Shown here: one piece after another, positions 1-10,900 of the stretch
Numbering within the stretch: position 1 is the first letter of the stretch
Layout: every line of letters starts with the position of its first letter
NCBI GenBank assembly: GCA_947629895.1
Contig: CANRFP010000009.1
Location: forward strand, 1 to 25,135
Length of the DNA: 25,135 nt
Direction of reading: 5' to 3'
From: an uncultured Clostridia bacterium
GTDB taxonomy: Bacteria; Bacillota_A; Clostridia; Christensenellales; UBA1242
The notes under the pieces: model-generated
Told to the model about the DNA's origin: nothing
What the model saw: the letters and a program-made list of their open reading frames with translations, nothing else
Database searches by the model: none
Made by a program: the position numbers and the translations under genes

Positions 1-753
1 TGCATATCTTCCGCCATCCAATGGCACCATAGGACGAAGGTCTGGTGGAATAACAGGCAAGCAGTCAAGCACCATCCAAGTTGGCTTGTTTCCGCTCTTT
101 CTGAAACTCTCAACAACATCAAGTTTCTTTGCGGCTTTAATTTTGCGTTGCCCTTTTGAAGTGCGAATTTCTTCTTTCAATTCTGCACTTTCTTTGTCAA
201 GGTCCACATGGGAAAGAAGGGTTTTTATTGCTTCTGCGCCCATGCCCGCATCAAAACTGCCATATCCATACTTTTCTATTGCATCGCGATATTCCTTATC
301 GTTTAAAATTTGACGATATTCAAGGTCGGTGTTCTTTGGGTCAGTTACAATGTAGTTGATATAATACACAACTTGTTCCAAAGATTTTGGAGTTAAGTCA
401 AGCAAAATTCCAATTCTTGAAGGAACAGAACGGAAATACCAAATGTGTGTGCAAGGAGCAGCAAGTTCAATATGCCCCATTCTTTCACGGCGCACTTTTG
501 CCCTTGTAACCTCAACGCCACACTTGTCGCAAACAACGCCGCGATAACGAATACGTTTGTATTTTCCGCAGTGGCACTCCCAATCCTTTTTAGGTCCAAA
601 AATCTTTTCGCAGAACAAACCGTCTTTTTCTGGTTTTTGGGTGCGATAGTTTATGGTTTCAGGTTTTGTAACCTCACCATGCGACCATTCTCTGATTTTT
701 TCTGGGCTTGCAATCCCAATTTTGATTTTTTCAAAGTTGTTAAGTTCAAACAT
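1..753 (-). CDS. rpoC: DNA-directed RNA polymerase subunit beta', N-terminal part (truncated by window edge)
   Basis: The largest catalytic subunit of RNA polymerase. Only the first 251 codons are inside the window; the frame is open to base 1. The start [20 protein letters not shown] is typical of Firmicute RpoC. The N-terminal zinc-binding domain is visible as [20 protein letters not shown] (about residues 65-90), followed by [19 protein letters not shown], the segment leading into the clamp. The later stretch [19 protein letters not shown] is the highly conserved beta' motif just before the rudder and active-site region. The ATG at 751-753 is preceded by an AGGGGAGA Shine-Dalgarno. It lies 346 bp downstream of rpoB in the same direction, so the classical rpoB-rpoC order is kept, but the gap is unusually long and structured. 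Identity is certain; only the 3' part is missing. Confidence 0.98.
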   Translation of the reverse strand, partial: MFELNNFEKIKIGIASPEKIREWSHGEVTKPETINYRTQKPEKDGLFCEKIFGPKKDWECHCGKYKRIRYRGVVCDKCGVEVTRAKVRRERMGHIELAAPCTHIWYFRSVPSRIGILLDLTPKSLEQVVYYINYIVTDPKNTDLEYRQILNDKEYRDAIEKYGYGSFDAGMGAEAIKTLLSHVDLDKESAELKEEIRTSKGQRKIKAAKKLDVVESFRKSGNKPTWMVLDCLPVIPPDLRPMVPLDGGRYA

Positions 754-886
754 ACTTTCTCCCCTTGGCATAACGCCGTTTATCATATTTCAATTTGAAA
801 GTTATTTTTGTCTTTTTTGCGAGGTTTTCACTCACACGCTTTTTCTTATTTCCGCCTTCGAGGCCCCACACTTCGAATAATGTTTT

Positions 887-928
887 CAATTTTGTCTTGC
901 GTAGGGCTTTGCCCGGCATACAAAATTG
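887..928 (-). repeat. inverted repeat / hairpin in rpoB-rpoC leader
   Basis: Nine-base arms CAATTTTGT and ACAAAATTG match perfectly. Between them, GGGC and GCCC can pair around a three-base loop. In the rpoBC transcript this would be a long hairpin about 130 nt before the rpoC start. There is no T run after it, so it is not a typical terminator. It could be an RNA-processing or stability element, or part of an inserted repeat. Confidence 0.55.
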
Positions 929-942
929 GAAATTCACTTCTA

Positions 943-972
943 CCGCTGCAAAATGTCCAGCGGAATTTTGCA
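943..972. repeat. two overlapping, mutually exclusive hairpins
   Basis: CCGCTG (943-948) pairs with CAGCGG (958-963). TGCAAAAT (947-954) pairs with ATTTTGCA (965-972). The left arms overlap and the second stem's arms straddle the right arm of the first, so both stems cannot form fully at once. The arrangement is seen directly; a switching role is inference. Confidence 0.5.
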
Positions 973-992
973 AGGTGCGGAAAGGGGTTCGT

Positions 993-1093
993 GGGGAAAA
1001 CGAATTTTAGCGGTCCGCCCGCCCGAGATTCTTCACTTCGTTCAGAATGACAGCGGGGCGGGCAGTCCGCGTTAAGAAATTCTAGTTGTCCCC
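993..1093. repeat. GC-rich imperfect palindromic element (REP/MITE-like) after rpoB
   Basis: The outer arms are GGGGAAAAC (993-1001) against GTTGTCCCC (1085-1093), with one mismatch. Inside them GAATTTT faces AGAAATTC with a small offset. Further in, GCGG (1010-1013) pairs with CCGC (1067-1070), and GCCCGCCC pairs with GGGCGGGC. The core at about 1026-1052, read on the minus strand, is GTCATTCTGAACGAAGTG followed by AAGAATCTC. From memory this resembles a dispersed palindromic repeat whose spurious translation 'SERSEESR' is common in annotated bacterial genomes. It lies 7 bp after the rpoB stop codon and has no transposase or coding capacity. Confidence 0.7.
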
Positions 1094-1099
1094 GCGCGC

Positions 1100-4000
1100 T
1101 CACTCGTCAAAGTCCCCAAAATCATCAAACAAGTTCATATCGTCAACATTTGATGGCATTTCAGTTTCTTCTTCAATTTCCTTTTGAATTTCAGTCTTTT
1201 CGTCATCAGCCTCATCAGCAAGCATATCATCAATATCAAGCGTAACTTTGTTGAGATCTCTTTCAACATCACTGTCAAGCCCAACCTTGTCTTGCTCATC
1301 TTGTGAGAGTTCTGGAAGTTCAATTTCCTCATCGTTTTCAGTTAAAATCTTAACATCAAGCGCAAGTGCTTGCAATTCTTTAACCAAAACTTTGAAGGAT
1401 TCTGGGATTCCTGGCTCTGCAATAGGAAGCCCTTTCACAATGCTTTCAAAAGTTTTAACTCTTCCCACAACATCATCCGATTTTACAGTGAGCATTTCTT
1501 GAAGAACATGGCTTGCACCATAAGCCTCCAAAGCCCACACTTCCATTTCACCAAATCTCTGTCCACCAAACAAAGCTTTTCCGCCAAGAGGTTGTTGAGT
1601 GATAAGTGAGTATGGCCCAATCGAACGGGCATGAATTTTGCTGTCAACCATGTGGTTAAGTTTAAGCATATATTTCATTCCGATTGTTGTTTTGTTTTCA
1701 AATGGCTCACCTGTTCGACCATCATAAAGTTGAACTTTGCCATCTTCTGGGAAATTGTTTTCTTTAAGAAGTTGTTGGATTTTTTCTGCATCTGCACCAT
1801 CAAAAGAAGGTGTTGCAACTTTCCATCCAAGTGAGCCAGCCACAAGTCCCAAGTGAACTTCAAGCACCTGTCCCAAATTCATACGTGAAGGAACGCCCAA
1901 TGGGTTTAAGATGATGTCAAGAGGACGTCCGTTTGCCATAAATGGCATATCTGCCTCAGGCATAACAATGGAAATACATCCCTTGTTTCCGTAACGGCCA
2001 CTCATCTTGTCGCCCACAGAAATTTTTCTTTTTTGCGCGATGAAAACTTTAACAAGTTCGTTAACGCCAGGCTCTAACTCGTCTTTATTTGCACGAGAGA
2101 ACACTTGAACATCCACGATTACACCGCCCTTGCCGTGTTGAACACGAAGAGATGTGTCTCTAACTTCTCTTGCCTTTTCACCAAAGATAGCACGAAGAAG
2201 TCTTTCTTCTGGTGAAAGTTCCGTTTCTCCCTTAGGAGTAACCTTTCCAACCAAAATGTCGCCAGGCTCAACCTCTGCTCCAATTCTGATAATTCCATTT
2301 TCGTCAAGGTTTTTCAAAGCATCTTCACCAAGATTTGGAATATCTCTTGTGATAACTTCATCGCCAAGTTTGGTTGTTCGGCATTTAAGTTCTTCAACTT
2401 TCAAGCAAATTGATGTGAACACGTCATCTTTAACAAGTCTTTCATTGATAAGGATGGCGTCCTCATAGTTGTATCCCTCCCAGTTCATATAGCCAACAAG
2501 CACATTTTTTCCAAGTGCAAGTTCGCCATTTTCGGTGGAGTAGCCATCAATAATAACGTCTCCTTTCTTCACTTTTTCGCCTTTAACAACACAAGGTTTT
2601 TGGTTGAAGCAGGTTTCGTCATTGGTTTTATCAAATTTAGTAAGATTATATATATCTATATTACCATTTACATTTTTAACTCTAATTTCGTCAGCACTAA
2701 CATAAACAACTTCGCCATCTTCTCTGGCAAGAGTTGTGTAGCCGCAGTCATGTGCAACTTTGGCCTCCATTCCTGTTCCAACAATTGGTGCTTCGCTGCG
2801 AAGAAGTGGCACTGCCTGACGTTGCATGTTTGCACCCATGAGGGCTCTGTTCGCCTCGTTGCTGTTAACAAAAGGAATTAAAGATGTTGCAACTGAGATG
2901 AATTGTCTTGGAGAAGCATCCACAAAGTCAACTTGGCTTGCTGGAACGTCCAAAGCGTAGTCTTTATGACGGCACATAACTCTTTTGTTAATAAATCTTC
3001 CTTCTTCATCAAGAGGCTCTGTTGCCTGAGCGATATATGCCTCATCCTCAACATCTGACATAAAGTATTCGCACTTGTCAGAAACTTTTCCTGTGGCCTT
3101 GTCAACTCTTCTGTAAGGTGTTTCAATGAAGCCATATTCATTTATTTTAGCGTAACTTGTAAGTGTGTTAACAAGTCCGATGGCCTGCCCTTCTGGGGTT
3201 TCAATAGGGCAAATTCTTCCATAGTTTGTGTAGTGAATATCACGAACTTCGGCATCTGCTCTTTCTTTCTTAATCCCACCAGGTCCAACAGCGGAAACAC
3301 GGCGTTTTTGAGTTATTCCAGAAAGTGGGTTAACTTGGTCCATAAGTTGAGAAAGTTGGGACGATGCAACAAAGTCACGAAGTGCGCGGTTGATTGCTTT
3401 TGGATTGATGATTTGTCTTGGAGTAACCTCAGAAAGTTCTTTTCCTTGAAGGGTTTCTCTGATGTTTGCAACAAGTTTTGTTACGCCCGAACGGAAGTGG
3501 TCATAGAAAAGTTCTCCAACAGTGGCAATTCTCTTGTTTGAAAGGTGTTCAATTTTGTCTGTTTTGCAAATATCTTCCAAAACATCAAGATACATGCTCA
3601 TTGATGCCAAAATGTCATCCATTGTAAGCGTCATAACCATAAGGTCTTTGGCGTGTTCTTTGATTGCTTGCATCCTCTTTTCTTTTGTTTTGTTGTCTTT
3701 CAAAATTTGAGCAAGCACAGGATAATAAACTTCTTCCAAAATTCCCAAACTCTTTTCATCGCATGGGAAAACGTCAGAAAGTTTAACGCGGTTGTTTCCT
3801 CTCATCAAATATTTTTTGTCTGTGAGTTGAATCCAAACTTCATTCACGCCGGAAGCCTTGATTTTTTGACAAATATCAGGCTCTGCAACTGTTCCTGCCT
3901 TGGCAATAAGTTCGCCGTCTGGAGAAACAACGTCCTCTGCCAAAATATGTCCCTCAATTCTTCTTGCAAGTGAAAGTTTTTTGTTTAAGTTGTATCTTCC

Positions 4001-4810
4001 AACTCTTGAAAGGTTATACCATTGGTCTGAGAAGAACCAAAGGTTCAAATAACTTCTTGTGGTTTCAGCAGAAGGAACATCAGCAGGGCGGGTTTTTCTT
4101 GCAAATTCCAAAAGCGCCTCTTCTTGTGTGTTTTGAGTTTCTTTTTCAAGCACGTTTTTGATAAGTCTGTGATTTCCAAAGAGTTTCAAAATTTCGTCAG
4201 CAGTGTAGCCAAAACATTTGAGGAAAAGTCCAAGTGTGATTTTGTGCTTTCTGTCAAGCACAACCTTCAAAACTTCGTTTGCCCCTTGTTCAAATTCAAT
4301 ATACATACCACGTTTTGGAATGATTTGCCCATGAAGAGTGGTGTTGTCTCTTTGCTTGTCGCGAACAAGATAATAGTTTGGTGATTTGATAATTTGATTT
4401 ACCACAACTCTTTCAACGCCGTTGAAAATGAAAGAACAATCCTCAGTCATGTAAGGAATGTCGCCCAAGAACACAACATCTTCAACTGCTTGTCCAGTTT
4501 CCTCAACAACAAAGCGCGTTTTAACATTGAGTGGAATAGAATAAGTGGCACTTCTTCTTTTGCACTCTTTTTTTGTGTATTTTGGAACTTTGTCGATGAC
4601 AGGTTCAAGAAAATATAATTTCGCCTTTCCAGAATAATCAACAACAGGCGAAAACTCATCAAGAACTTCCTTGATGCCATTATCAATAAAATCTTTGTAA
4701 GAATTGTTTTGAATTTCAAGCAATGGTGGAATGTCGATATAATCTTTGAGTTGAGCAAAGGTGTATCTTTCCGTTTTTCCAAATTTTTGTTTTTTCATGA
4801 ATGTGGACAT
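1100..4810 (-). CDS. rpoB: DNA-directed RNA polymerase subunit beta
   Basis: Beta subunit of RNA polymerase, 1236 residues, close to the usual Firmicute length (B. subtilis RpoB is about 1193). The start is placed at ATG 4808-4810 (MSTFMKKQKFGKTERYTF) because AAGGAG sits correctly upstream. A longer frame to 4867 would have to translate through a terminator-like hairpin. Family landmarks include the rifampicin-pocket segment (about residues 483-510), the CPIETPEG motif (534-541), the LVGYMNWEGYNYEDAI region, and the C-terminal IGPYSLITQQPLGGKALFGG clamp-binding motif followed by MEVWALEAYGA. It ends in an acidic tail, FDDFGDFDE. Relative to E. coli, the pocket has Q501 at the H526 position, L489 at F514, V493 at N518, V508 at L533, Q542 at P567, A543 at N568 and V547 at I572. 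It has its own promoter (4929-4957) and a leader hairpin (4832-4875). The stop is TGA. Confidence 0.99.
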   Translation of the reverse strand: MSTFMKKQKFGKTERYTFAQLKDYIDIPPLLEIQNNSYKDFIDNGIKEVLDEFSPVVDYSGKAKLYFLEPVIDKVPKYTKKECKRRSATYSIPLNVKTRFVVEETGQAVEDVVFLGDIPYMTEDCSFIFNGVERVVVNQIIKSPNYYLVRDKQRDNTTLHGQIIPKRGMYIEFEQGANEVLKVVLDRKHKITLGLFLKCFGYTADEILKLFGNHRLIKNVLEKETQNTQEEALLEFARKTRPADVPSAETTRSYLNLWFFSDQWYNLSRVGRYNLNKKLSLARRIEGHILAEDVVSPDGELIAKAGTVAEPDICQKIKASGVNEVWIQLTDKKYLMRGNNRVKLSDVFPCDEKSLGILEEVYYPVLAQILKDNKTKEKRMQAIKEHAKDLMVMTLTMDDILASMSMYLDVLEDICKTDKIEHLSNKRIATVGELFYDHFRSGVTKLVANIRETLQGKELSEVTPRQIINPKAINRALRDFVASSQLSQLMDQVNPLSGITQKRRVSAVGPGGIKKERADAEVRDIHYTNYGRICPIETPEGQAIGLVNTLTSYAKINEYGFIETPYRRVDKATGKVSDKCEYFMSDVEDEAYIAQATEPLDEEGRFINKRVMCRHKDYALDVPASQVDFVDASPRQFISVATSLIPFVNSNEANRALMGANMQRQAVPLLRSEAPIVGTGMEAKVAHDCGYTTLAREDGEVVYVSADEIRVKNVNGNIDIYNLTKFDKTNDETCFNQKPCVVKGEKVKKGDVIIDGYSTENGELALGKNVLVGYMNWEGYNYEDAILINERLVKDDVFTSICLKVEELKCRTTKLGDEVITRDIPNLGEDALKNLDENGIIRIGAEVEPGDILVGKVTPKGETELSPEERLLRAIFGEKAREVRDTSLRVQHGKGGVIVDVQVFSRANKDELEPGVNELVKVFIAQKRKISVGDKMSGRYGNKGCISIVMPEADMPFMANGRPLDIILNPLGVPSRMNLGQVLEVHLGLVAGSLGWKVATPSFDGADAEKIQQLLKENNFPEDGKVQLYDGRTGEPFENKTTIGMKYMLKLNHMVDSKIHARSIGPYSLITQQPLGGKALFGGQRFGEMEVWALEAYGASHVLQEMLTVKSDDVVGRVKTFESIVKGLPIAEPGIPESFKVLVKELQALALDVKILTENDEEIELPELSQDEQDKVGLDSDVERDLNKVTLDIDDMLADEADDEKTEIQKEIEEETEMPSNVDDMNLFDDFGDFDE

Positions 4811-4831
4811 AGGACTCTCCTTAAAAATTTT

Positions 4832-4875
4832 AAAAAAAGGCTTATGGCGTGTGTAAATAACCGCCAAAAAGCCTT
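4832..4875 (-). terminator. terminator-like attenuator hairpin in the rpoB leader
   Basis: On the minus strand AAGGCTT-TT-TGGCG and CGCCA-T-AAGCCTT form a 12-bp stem with a small internal bulge and a 12-nt loop. It is followed at once by a run of five further T. That is a complete intrinsic-terminator pattern. It lies downstream of the rpoB promoter and ends about 12 nt before the SD, so it can act as an attenuator of rpoBC. It would also catch any transcripts reading through from the giant lipoprotein gene, which has no clear terminator of its own. Confidence 0.8.
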
Positions 4876-4928
4876 ATTTTAAGTTGTAAATGGCAAAAAT
4901 TTTCAACATAGTGTCAATTAACCAATTT

Positions 4929-4957
4929 ATTTTATCAAACTTTTAATAAAATGTCAA
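4929..4957 (-). promoter_or_regulatory. sigma-A type promoter for rpoBC
   Basis: A -35 box TTGACA (4952-4957) and a -10 box TAAAAT (4929-4934) are separated by exactly 17 bp. Predicted transcription start is near 4922, which gives a leader of about 110 nt containing the attenuator hairpin. Matching TGTCAA and TTGACA copies (4952-4957 and 4976-4981) make an inverted repeat that includes the -35 box; this could be chance in AT-rich DNA. Confidence 0.8.
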
Positions 4958-4999
4958 CACTTTTTTAAAAAATTTTTGACAAATGTTAAATTTTTATAC

Positions 5000-7900
5000 T
5001 CAGCTCTTAAATTCTGCTGCAATTCCAAACACAGAAAGGTAAACATCCAAGCCCGATTCGTTTAAGGTGAAATCCAAATTTGTTGCATATGTGGAGTCAT
5101 TTGCATTGTAAATATTTTTGTTTACAGTTTTTGTGGTTGAAGTTGATGTGTGGTCAAGCGTTACCAAATCGCCAGATTTATTCGTTTTCAATGTCTCTGT
5201 CCAATCAACGCCATCCAAGAAGCTTTCAACATCTTTGAATGAGGATGCGCCCGAAATTATTGAATCTGTGTTTGAAATAACATGGTTGTTTGATTTGTCA
5301 TTTTTGCCAAGAATTGCGCCTATATAATAGGAAGTGTTTTCACCTTGATAAATCAGCAGTTGAATTGAGCCCTCTATAACAAATTTGTTGTTCACAATTG
5401 CATCTGCTTCTTTGTTTGTTGCAGAAAGCACAATGTTTGATTGTTCTGCCACTTCACCAGCAAGTCCGCCAACGCCCGCTTGTGAAACAGCCAACCCCTT
5501 AACAGTTAAATTTGCAGAAACATCCAAATTGGAGAAGCTAACCGAGCCAGCACGCGACAAACTGATGAGTCCCACAACACCGCCAACAAATTCCGTTCCG
5601 GTGATTGAAATGTTATCAACAACAATGTTTGAAATAACAGCGTTTCCTGCAATTTGTCCAGCAAAACCGCCGATATATTTTATGCCTCTTCCGCCTTCAT
5701 CAGAAGGTTTTGTTGAAGCCGTGCTTGCGATGATGCTTTGCGAAACATAAATGTTGTTTAAATTTCCCCCTTCCACAAGGCCAGCAAAGCCACCAACGGT
5801 TTTTGGAAGATAGGATGTGTTGTTAACTTCAAATGGATTATTGTTTGTTTGGTCTGAGCCATAAATGCTCACTCTTGAAATGTTTCCTCTTGTTTGTCCA
5901 ACAAACAAACCAGCATAATCGTTGTAAGAAACAACTTTTGTTTCCTCAAAAATTGTAACGTCCATATCCGAAACTGTCACGCCATTGTCAACAAGCCCAA
6001 ACATCAAGCCCGGTCTTGCGGCAGAAACGCGAATTTCAGTGCTAAGAGAAGAAAAATCAACTTTTCCTCTTCCACTTGCCACACCGATGATTGTGCCGGC
6101 ATAAGAATAAGCCGAATAATTAGATGAGGTTGATTGAAAATCTTGTGTTCTCAAATTTTTCGCACGCACATATGCGCTTGAACTTATTGTTGAAACGTCA
6201 TATTCTCCCGTTGCCAAGCCAATGATTCCGCCAACAATGTTCATTCCTTGAATAACAACATCACCTTCTGGCACAACATTAACATTATAAACTTTTCCGC
6301 CAACAAGCCTTCCCGCCAAAGTTCCAACAACAGAGGCGTTAGCGAAGTTAACTTCCTCTGGATTTATTGTGAGGTTCATAACCACGCCAATTGAGCCCGC
6401 ATCACTTGAACTTCCAATTTCCGCAAACATTCCAGCAAAATTTTGTTGATTGCTTGAAACAAGTTTTATTCCGTCAATTTCCATGAAGTTGCCTTCCAAA
6501 TATCCCAAAAATCTTGTTTGAGAAAGTTTGCTGTTGTCTGCCTCATCGTCATATTGGATGTCTGAAATAAATCTATAATAAGCCTTATTTACGTTAACAG
6601 AATTGTTTTGTCTTAAAACATAATTTTCAAAATCAGAAGGGCTTGAAATTGTGATTGGATTGTGAATTTCCCCAAGTGGCTCACAAACAGATGAATCATA
6701 AACATAGTTATAAACAACATTTTCCGCATTCGTTTCTGGGTCAACAACTGTTTCAACGCTCTCAAGATTTCTTTGTGAGAAAGCAATTAGGTTTGCAGCA
6801 ACAAGTTCCAGCCTTTTTGTGTTGAATTTTGCCTCGCCAAACTCTGGCGATGAAGCATTTGTTTCATCATTATAGAACCAAACTGCATTTACACCTTTTC
6901 GAGTTTGATAGTTGTATTTTTCAAATAAGGTTGCAAAATCGTCATCTTCCCCTTCCAATTCAAATTCTTTAAGTTTTAAAGGTTTGATTATTGCGTTAGG
7001 GTCATTTTCAAGATTTCCAATGTTTTCATTAACGCCCTCATCTTGCAAGAAATAGCAATTTGTAATGCTGCCGCCTTCATCATCTCCGTCTGCAAGGTCA
7101 TTCATGCCGGCAAAGCCATAGCCCGAGTCGTTTCTGTTGATAAGCACGCTCCAAGAAATGCACCTGTCAATCTCGCCAGAGTTGGTTAATGTGAAGCCTG
7201 CAACATAAGAGCCATTGCCTTCCATGTTTATGTTTGTGTAACAATCTGTCACAGTTCCAGAGTTGTCATAAACAAAGCCCGCAATATTATTGTTTGCTTT
7301 CAGTGCGTTTTCCTTGCCACTATAATAGGTTGTGGAAGGGTCAAAGTCTCCGCTCACATAGGAGGTGTAGATTTCGCCAGTGTTTTCAATAACAAAGCCT
7401 GCTGTAAGTTCGCTTGTTCCGGTTGAATAGTTTTCAAGACTACCACCTCTGTAATAAGAACTTGCAATCTTTCCGGAATTTATGCCAACAAAGCCCGTCA
7501 AATTGACATTTGCAAATATGTCCAAGTCTGAACGCGAATTTGTTATCATGCCCGAGTTGTTTGCCGCAACAGAGGAAACATAAGAGCCCGCTGCAGTTCC
7601 TTCGCCACGATAAATAACTGACAAGGATTTGCCGTTTGATTTGATATTTGCATTGGTGATAATGCCTTCATTAAAGGCTGTCACAAGCCCAACATTATAG
7701 GTGTCCAAAGCAACATAGATTGTCACATTTGAGGTTAAACTGATTGTCACATTTTTAATCACACAGTCTTCCCTCACATTTGCAAAAAGTCCAATTTCTG
7801 CAAGTGTTTCCATGTTATATTCGCCGCCCATAAAAATTTCATGACCATTTCCGTCAAAGCCTGCAATTTGAGCGGTTATAGGAGAGAACTGTTCGATGTT

Positions 7901-10900
7901 TTCCTTGTTTGCTTGCTCATCATTCGTCAAAGTGATATCTTTCAAAAGAATATACCATTGCCCTGCCGCCATGTTCATAAATTCCTCAATTTTTTCTATT
8001 GGAAGAGGGCTTTCCTCTGTGCTTTGCTCGTTAACATCGAAAGAAAATTCTGTGTAAAATCTTTCAGATGCAATTGGCGTTGGGCTGTAAATGTAGCCGC
8101 CGCTTTCCATTATATAATATCCCAAAACTGAAAAATGATAAGCGCCAAGTTCATGATTGTAAACTCTCAGTGGCGTGATTGTAAGTCCGTCAGCCAAGAA
8201 ATAATTTGACCTATAAATTTCAGTGAGTTGCCCCAAATAAACATCTGGCAAGCCAACTTCATGAGCAGTCCAAACCACATGATTTGTCATTTGTGTCACA
8301 AAATTGTTAACACTTTGAGCAACGCTGGTGTTGGCTGTGTCATATTCTATAAAGTTTGCGATTGAAAGTTCAAGCCTATAAGGATTTCCAATGGTTGTTG
8401 AAATCACTCCGTCAACCATTCCAACAATCAAATCCTCGTTTACACCTTCGGAATAGTTGTAATTCATAACAAAATCCATAACACAAAGTTCCATCTCGTG
8501 CTCGGAATTAATTCTCACATTGTCCACAATTTTGTAAGCGGTTGTGGTGATTGTAACATAAAGTCCGGGATAGCCTTGAGGATAAACAATGCTGTTTGGC
8601 GTGATTTGCAGTCTTAATGCCCCGTTGTTATTAACAATTTTAGCAACATTTTGATTTGACGATGTGATTGTTATTTGGTTTTCCTCAAAGCCAAAAGAGT
8701 TTAAAACCAAATTGTATTCAAGCCCGCGCGCAACATAATAAACATTGTCGATTGCATCCTTGCTTGCAAATTCAAGCCTTGCATAACTGCCAAGTTTGGT
8801 GTAATACATTCTTTCTTCAGTTATTGTGTCTTTATCCTCGCCATAAGTAACAGAAACATCAAAGCCAACAGGCACTTTGTCCATAACATTGCTTGCAGGC
8901 ATAATGTAAGAAATGTAAATCTTTCCGCGATAACACTCTTCCCCTGCGGTGCTCAAACTATTTAAAAAGTTTATCATTTGTTTGTAAGTGAATGTCAGCG
9001 CGCCATTTTTATAAATTCCAAAGTTTGGAACAGGCTGATATGTCACACTCTTGTTTTCATCAACTGTTTCATAGGCAAAGGAAAGCGATATTTCCGTTGC
9101 GCCCTCATTATAGTTTGCTTCATTGTTTGAAATTGTGAAGGTGTCAAACACTGCTTCAACAGGGTCAAGCGTGATTTCCAAAAGCCCTCTTTGTGATGGA
9201 ACAACAACTTCCGCTGTGGTTGAAACATCGTTGATGCTTGAATAGTTGTTAATTCCAATAAATTTCAATTCTGCTTCATCAAGGAAAATTCTTGTGGTGC
9301 ACCAAACCGCTCTGCCATTATCATCAAAAGTGCTTGACCTAAATTCCAAAATGTATTCGCCATAAATTGGCTCGCTGTATCTGTTTTTATACGCCTGACT
9401 ATTCTTATTCACGCCACACACAAAACTGTAAACATTTATGCTGTTTTCGTCTTTTGTGAATGTAAAGTCAAACAAGTCATTTGCATCATCGTTCAAATAA
9501 GACAAATAATCATCAAAGTTGTTGTTGCTTTCACTCAATCTCTTTTGTATTGGTGTTTGTTGCCCTTTCTCAACCACTTTTGTAACTCTGTAGTAAATTC
9601 GTTCATCTTTATTTGTGGAATCAACGCTAACTGTGTCCTCAAAGGTTTGATTTGTCACAATTCTGTGCATTGTTGAGCCGGTGTAAATTCTTTGAGCGCT
9701 TTCTCTGTAAGTCAATTTTAAGTTGTTTAATGCTGAACCGTCCAATTCAAAATAATAGCGAACGCCGTCAATCTCAATTTGAAGAATAGGTTTAAGACTG
9801 TATGTGTCAACAGCATTAGCACTTGGAGTTTTAACCTTATAGAACACAACTGTTTGTCCGTCAACTTGTGATTTTGAGAATGTGCCACCATCCTTAGGGC
9901 TCACACTCACAGTCAAATCAGTATTTGGATTTAAAACATAGTTTTTGCTCTTATAGTTCAAAATTCCATCATCAGAAATGTTAAATTTGTCGCTTTCATT
10001 ATAACTGTAATTTGGCACAAGATACAACTTGGAATTTTTGTTTCCTCTAAGTGTGTAAGTGGAGTCGCCATTCAAATTTTCGCTGTTTAGGCTGTTCTCT
10101 GCAAAGAACAAAGAGGATTGTATGTTTTTGTTAAAGTAATTCACAACAAAAATGTAAATTGTTTTCGCTTTAACAACATTAAGTATGCTTGAAACAGTGA
10201 TTTTTGCAAGCCCGGTGTTTTTAACTGTGATGTTTGCATTTGCATCAATATTCAAAATGCTGGATGCGGTTGAAATTGTGATGTCTGTGTCCACTTCAAC
10301 TTCCCCGCCATCACCTGCTGGCTTCAATGGATGGAAGTTTGAATTGGTTGAAAAATAGTTCAAATCGTTTATTTCATCCTGCGCAAAAGAAAACTTGTTT
10401 GAATCACTTTCTTCCAAAGCTTTCTGCACTGAGAAATAATACATGAAATACACTTCAACGTTGTTGTCACTTCCACCATTCATTTTGAATGGACTGTCAT
10501 TTCCAATGGTGAGTTCAACAGTCTTTTGGGCAAATGTGTATGATGCACTGTAAAAATAATCTCCATTATATTTGTTGACAATCAATATGTCGCCATAATA
10601 GAAGCCCGTTTGCATGTCGTGCACATCCAAATTTGTGTTTCCGCCTTCTTTGTCAATTTTTCTTAATTCTCTTGAAAGGTAAGAGCCTGTTTTAAACACA
10701 AATACGCGATATGCTCTTCCGTTTATATAGGCGTTTCCAATAATCCCAGCCAAAATAAGTTTGTCTTCTTCGCTTTCCGCACTTTCAAGAGCCTCTTCTA
10801 AATTTTTGCTTGTTTGCCTAATTATCATTGAACTTTCAAAAACGCCAGCCCCCGCATCAATTGCCTCAATGGTGTTTGCATCAGCAGCATCTTCTGTTGA

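Larger units (their letters stand above)
754..1099. other. rpoB-rpoC spacer, non-coding, hairpin-rich
   Basis: This 346-bp gap inside the rpoB-rpoC unit is visibly richer in G+C than the coding DNA around it in its right two thirds. It holds a large palindromic element (993-1093), two overlapping and mutually exclusive hairpins (943-972), and a further hairpin (887-928). Short open frames cross it on both strands, but none has a convincing start site or a recognisable product, and their translations simply follow the palindromes. No T-tract terminator and no consensus promoter for rpoC were seen, so rpoC is probably transcribed through this spacer from rpoB. Confidence 0.7.

Noticed and set aside
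746..1103. Small open frames of 65-85 residues on both strands in the rpoB-rpoC spacer
   Set aside because: They follow the palindromic repeats, have no good SD, and no recognisable product; one contains the SERSEESR-type spurious translation.
4811..4867. Longer rpoB start adding 19 residues (MAVIYTRHKPFFKIFKESP)
   Set aside because: It would translate through the attenuator hairpin and lacks an SD; the ATG at 4808-4810 has AAGGAG in place and fits the family's N-terminus.
4896..4917. A second TTGACA-like -35 (minus strand, near 4912-4917) closer to rpoB
   Set aside because: No acceptable -10 box lies 16-18 bp downstream.
4958..4999. Terminator directly after the giant lipoprotein gene
   Set aside because: Only A/T runs without a GC-containing stem are present; the AAAAAATTTTTT-type symmetry is too weak to call.
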